Source of the DNA: an uncultured Paracoccaceae bacterium
GTDB taxonomy: Bacteria; Pseudomonadota; Alphaproteobacteria; Rhodobacterales; Rhodobacteraceae
NCBI GenBank assembly: GCA_947492825.1
Contig: CANLNT010000003.1
Location: 1-64,000, forward strand
DNA length: 64,000 bases
Direction of reading: 5' to 3'
The notes beneath the pieces are model-generated. The model did not search any database and was not told the origin of the DNA. It saw nothing but the letters and a program-made list of their open reading frames with translations. This document shows, one piece after another, positions 62,565 through 64,000 of the stretch (positions are counted from its first letter, which is position 1; every line of letters starts with the position of its first letter). The translations under genes and the position numbers were made by a program.

Positions 62565-62762
62565 ATGCAAACTAGCGCACACAGGCGCCACCTCGCTATG
62601 CAGGTGGTCGCGAAGTACATGAATGATTGGCCGAAAGAGGCATCGGATGTGTCGTTGATCGGCGAGCTAGAGAAAAAGGCCTACCAACTTGCCCGAGAAG
62701 GGGATTTCGGCTCAGCGAAGAGGCTGTTTGTTGCCGTAGCTGACCTTCAGATTTCCACCTAG
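62565..62762 (+). CDS. Possible small cytosolic protein
   Basis: 65 residues. The C-terminal part (KKAYQLAREGDFGSAKRLFV) resembles a short helix-turn-helix repeat like those of TPR-type proteins. The ribosome-binding site is weak (GGAAAC). It lies near the paralogous membrane protein on the other strand. Family not recognised. Confidence 0.4.
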   Translation: MQTSAHRRHLAMQVVAKYMNDWPKEASDVSLIGELEKKAYQLAREGDFGSAKRLFVAVADLQIST

Positions 62763-62897
62763 ATTTGCTTTTCTGTTCTTTGAAGTGCCTTGTTAGCTGT
62801 AATAGCTAGGCTGATCCAAATCGCTCTTTCAATGTAGGAGTTGCGAAGGATCAAATTGTGGAGCAAGACACAACGAGTCCAACGTTTCTATCAATAG

Positions 62898-63143
62898 CTA
62901 CTGTTCTGGCGTCAGAAGGATCACTCCATCGAATACTTCGTATCGAGTTTCGGGATCGTTGAGTAACTCTTCTGGTTGGTGAGTTCGTCGGCTGTTGAAG
63001 CTAGCTATACCTTGGAGCACTAGCCCGCAAACTGCTGCCGACCCATAGTATACCGCCACCAATTGACCCGCATTCAGACCATATATCAAGTACATCGCAA
63101 GCGTCGTTGCTGTCGCGACTAGACCGTAAAAGATAGCTATCAT
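62898..63143 (-). CDS. Small two-helix membrane protein, paralogue of 5171-5446
   Basis: 81 residues. Helix 1 MIAIFYGLVATATTLAMYLI, then YGLNAGQLVAVYYGSAAVCG and LVLQGIASF. It shares about 18 of the ~40 membrane-region positions with the protein at 5.2 kb, and differs in its acidic tail (EELLNDPETRYEVFDGVILL). A GGGAGAA site precedes the ATG. Function unknown; both copies lie near IS elements at the ends of the window. Confidence 0.7.
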   Translation of the reverse strand: MIAIFYGLVATATTLAMYLIYGLNAGQLVAVYYGSAAVCGLVLQGIASFNSRRTHQPEELLNDPETRYEVFDGVILLTPEQ

Positions 63144-63386
63144 CAGGGTTCTCCCGAGTGGATCTCAATAGTCTGCAGGTCACTAGTTAATGAAAAATGA
63201 ATCCCACCGGCTGTTAACAGCAAATGGTAGAAACCGGACGCATAGCACACTTAGACAAGCACCTATAAATTCGGACCGAAGTCTAGTTAGCGTCGCACTG
63301 CTTGTTCGCTACGCGATCTGACCTGCCCCCCGCAACCTCCTGGACTTTAATGTAGAGTTTGCTCAACCTTTTGAAGGAGCAAACGA

Positions 63387-63650
63387 ATGCGAAAGAGCCG
63401 TTTCACAATAGCGCAGATAATTGGAATGATCAAAGAACAGGAAGCCGGGATGCCAACGGCTGAGGTGTGCCGCAAGCACGGCCTCAGCCAGGGCACATTC
63501 TACAAATTCAAGTCCAAGTATGGCGGCATGGAGGTGTCTGATGCAGTCAAGCTGAAGGCACTCGAGGATGAGAATGCCAAGCTGAAGCGTCTGCTGGCGG
63601 ACCAGACGCTGGATGACGTGGTTCTGAAAGACTTGCTGGGAAAGAACTGA
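63387..63650 (+). CDS. IS3-family transposase OrfA
   Basis: 87 residues, GAAGGAG site 7 bases upstream. HTH_Tnp_1 domain ([40 protein letters not shown]) and zipper-like helix (LKALEDENAKLKRLLADQTL). It parallels the OrfA at 4264-4545 without the extra TDEQII. OrfB overlaps its end by 4 bases. Confidence 0.9.
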   Translation: MRKSRFTIAQIIGMIKEQEAGMPTAEVCRKHGLSQGTFYKFKSKYGGMEVSDAVKLKALEDENAKLKRLLADQTLDDVVLKDLLGKN

Positions 63651-64000
63651 CGACATCAAACGACCGACGGGAAGCAGCGCTCAGGGCGATGCGAGATCAT
63701 GCCATCTCGCAATGGCGGGCGTGCAGGCTGGTTGGTGTCGATCCAAAAACCGTCAGGTGCGACCGTCCGCCTGACAATCCGAAGATCCGCAAAGAGATGA
63801 AGAAGATCGCAAATAAGCGGCGCAGGTTTGGCTATCGCCGGATCGGGATCATGCTTGAGCGCGAAGGATATGTGATGAACCACAAGAAATTGTATCGCCT
63901 GAACACAGAAGAGAAACTGGGCGTCAGGCGACGATGGGGGAGGAAGCGGGCACGTGGGTCACGAACACCGATGCCAGAAGCGCTGCGGCCCGGAGAACGA
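63647..64000 (+). CDS. IS3-family transposase OrfB, 5' part
   Basis: 118 codons to the window edge, in the -1 frame relative to orfA, beginning LTTSNDRREAALRAMRDHAI. HTH_21 region RRFGYRRIGIMLEREGYVMN and HKKLYRLNTEEKLGVRRRWG. Partial: the DDE core lies beyond base 64000. It is normally produced by programmed frameshifting near the end of orfA or from an internal start. Confidence 0.85.
   Translation, partial: MTTSNDRREAALRAMRDHAISQWRACRLVGVDPKTVRCDRPPDNPKIRKEMKKIANKRRRFGYRRIGIMLEREGYVMNHKKLYRLNTEEKLGVRRRWGRKRARGSRTPMPEALRPGER

Larger units (their letters stand above)
63319..64000 (+). mobile_element. IS3-family insertion sequence, cut by the window end
   Basis: Left end TGACCTGCCCCCCGCAACCTC at 63319 resembles the ends of the element at 3370-4608 (TGACCTGAGCCCC), and AGAGT follows at about the same distance. 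It encodes orfA and the start of orfB. It belongs to the same IS407-like group but is a different element. Confidence 0.82.

Noticed and set aside
1-64000. CRISPR arrays, tRNA or rRNA genes, plasmid replication or partition genes
   Set aside because: I looked for regularly spaced repeats, tRNA-like cloverleaf ends and RepA/RepB/RepC or ParA-type proteins and saw none. The plasmid suggestion rests only on the VirB cluster and mosaic structure.

Overview
The window looks like an accessory region, probably a plasmid or an integrated element, from an alphaproteobacterium of the Rhodobacteraceae (roseobacter group). The evidence is the gene repertoire: a VPLPA-type sorting protein, a CFI-box C-terminal protein, a Rhodobacteraceae-style VirB cluster, a CUT2 galactose-type sugar operon, several IS3-family elements, and a dispersed family of short intergenic repeats. 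No rRNA, tRNA, CRISPR array or replication gene was seen. Taxonomy is inferred from protein families only.

Layout. 1-16 kb is gene-poor and scarred. It holds a GAF-domain protein, a secreted protein of the conjugation-associated kind, an IS5 remnant, an intact IS3-family element with a 4-bp target duplication, a small membrane protein, a 977-residue glycosidase-like RTX protein convergent with a 1100-residue beta-helix protein, a collapsed IS3 copy, and another IS remnant fused to a second copy of the secreted protein's C-terminus. 16.5-28.8 kb is an almost gapless VirB/VirD4-type type IV secretion cluster: two lytic transglycosylases, VirB2, B3, B4, a VirB7-like lipoprotein, B5, B8, B9, B10, B11, two small unassigned genes, and VirB6. 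No relaxase or VirD4 coupling protein lies in the window. A protein with class III nucleotidyl-cyclase-like motifs follows at 29 kb.

30.5-39 kb is a galactose/galactonate operon: dgoK, a dgoA remnant, a galactonate dehydratase, an SDR, a three-part sugar ABC importer, a GntR/FadR regulator and a mutarotase. The aldolase that should finish the pathway appears to be lost here. 39.4-46 kb holds a MarR regulator divergent from an ABA4-like membrane protein, a NarL-type two-component pair, and a VPLPA-CTERM surface protein. 46-53.6 kb is a LysR regulator divergent from a dipeptide-type ABC importer that ends in a glutaminase.

54-62.3 kb is a metal-resistance island. A CsoR-type regulator has near-palindromic boxes in front of two units: a glutaredoxin/MauE-like fusion, and an operon of a small His-rich protein, a DUF411 protein, a cytochrome c, CopC and CopD. 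Next come a mercury-type group (MerR, MerT, MerF-like, GDCCVxC protein; no merA seen), a CpxP/Spy-like periplasmic protein, a Crp/Fnr regulator, and a second MerR-family regulator divergent from a CDF efflux pump and an isoprenylcysteine-methyltransferase-like protein. Both MerR promoters show the diagnostic 19-bp spacer.

The right end carries a small protein, a paralogue of the small membrane protein at 5.2 kb, and an IS3-family element cut by the window edge. At least eight intergenic gaps across the window hold copies of one imperfect repeat of about 65-135 bp, which links the modules.
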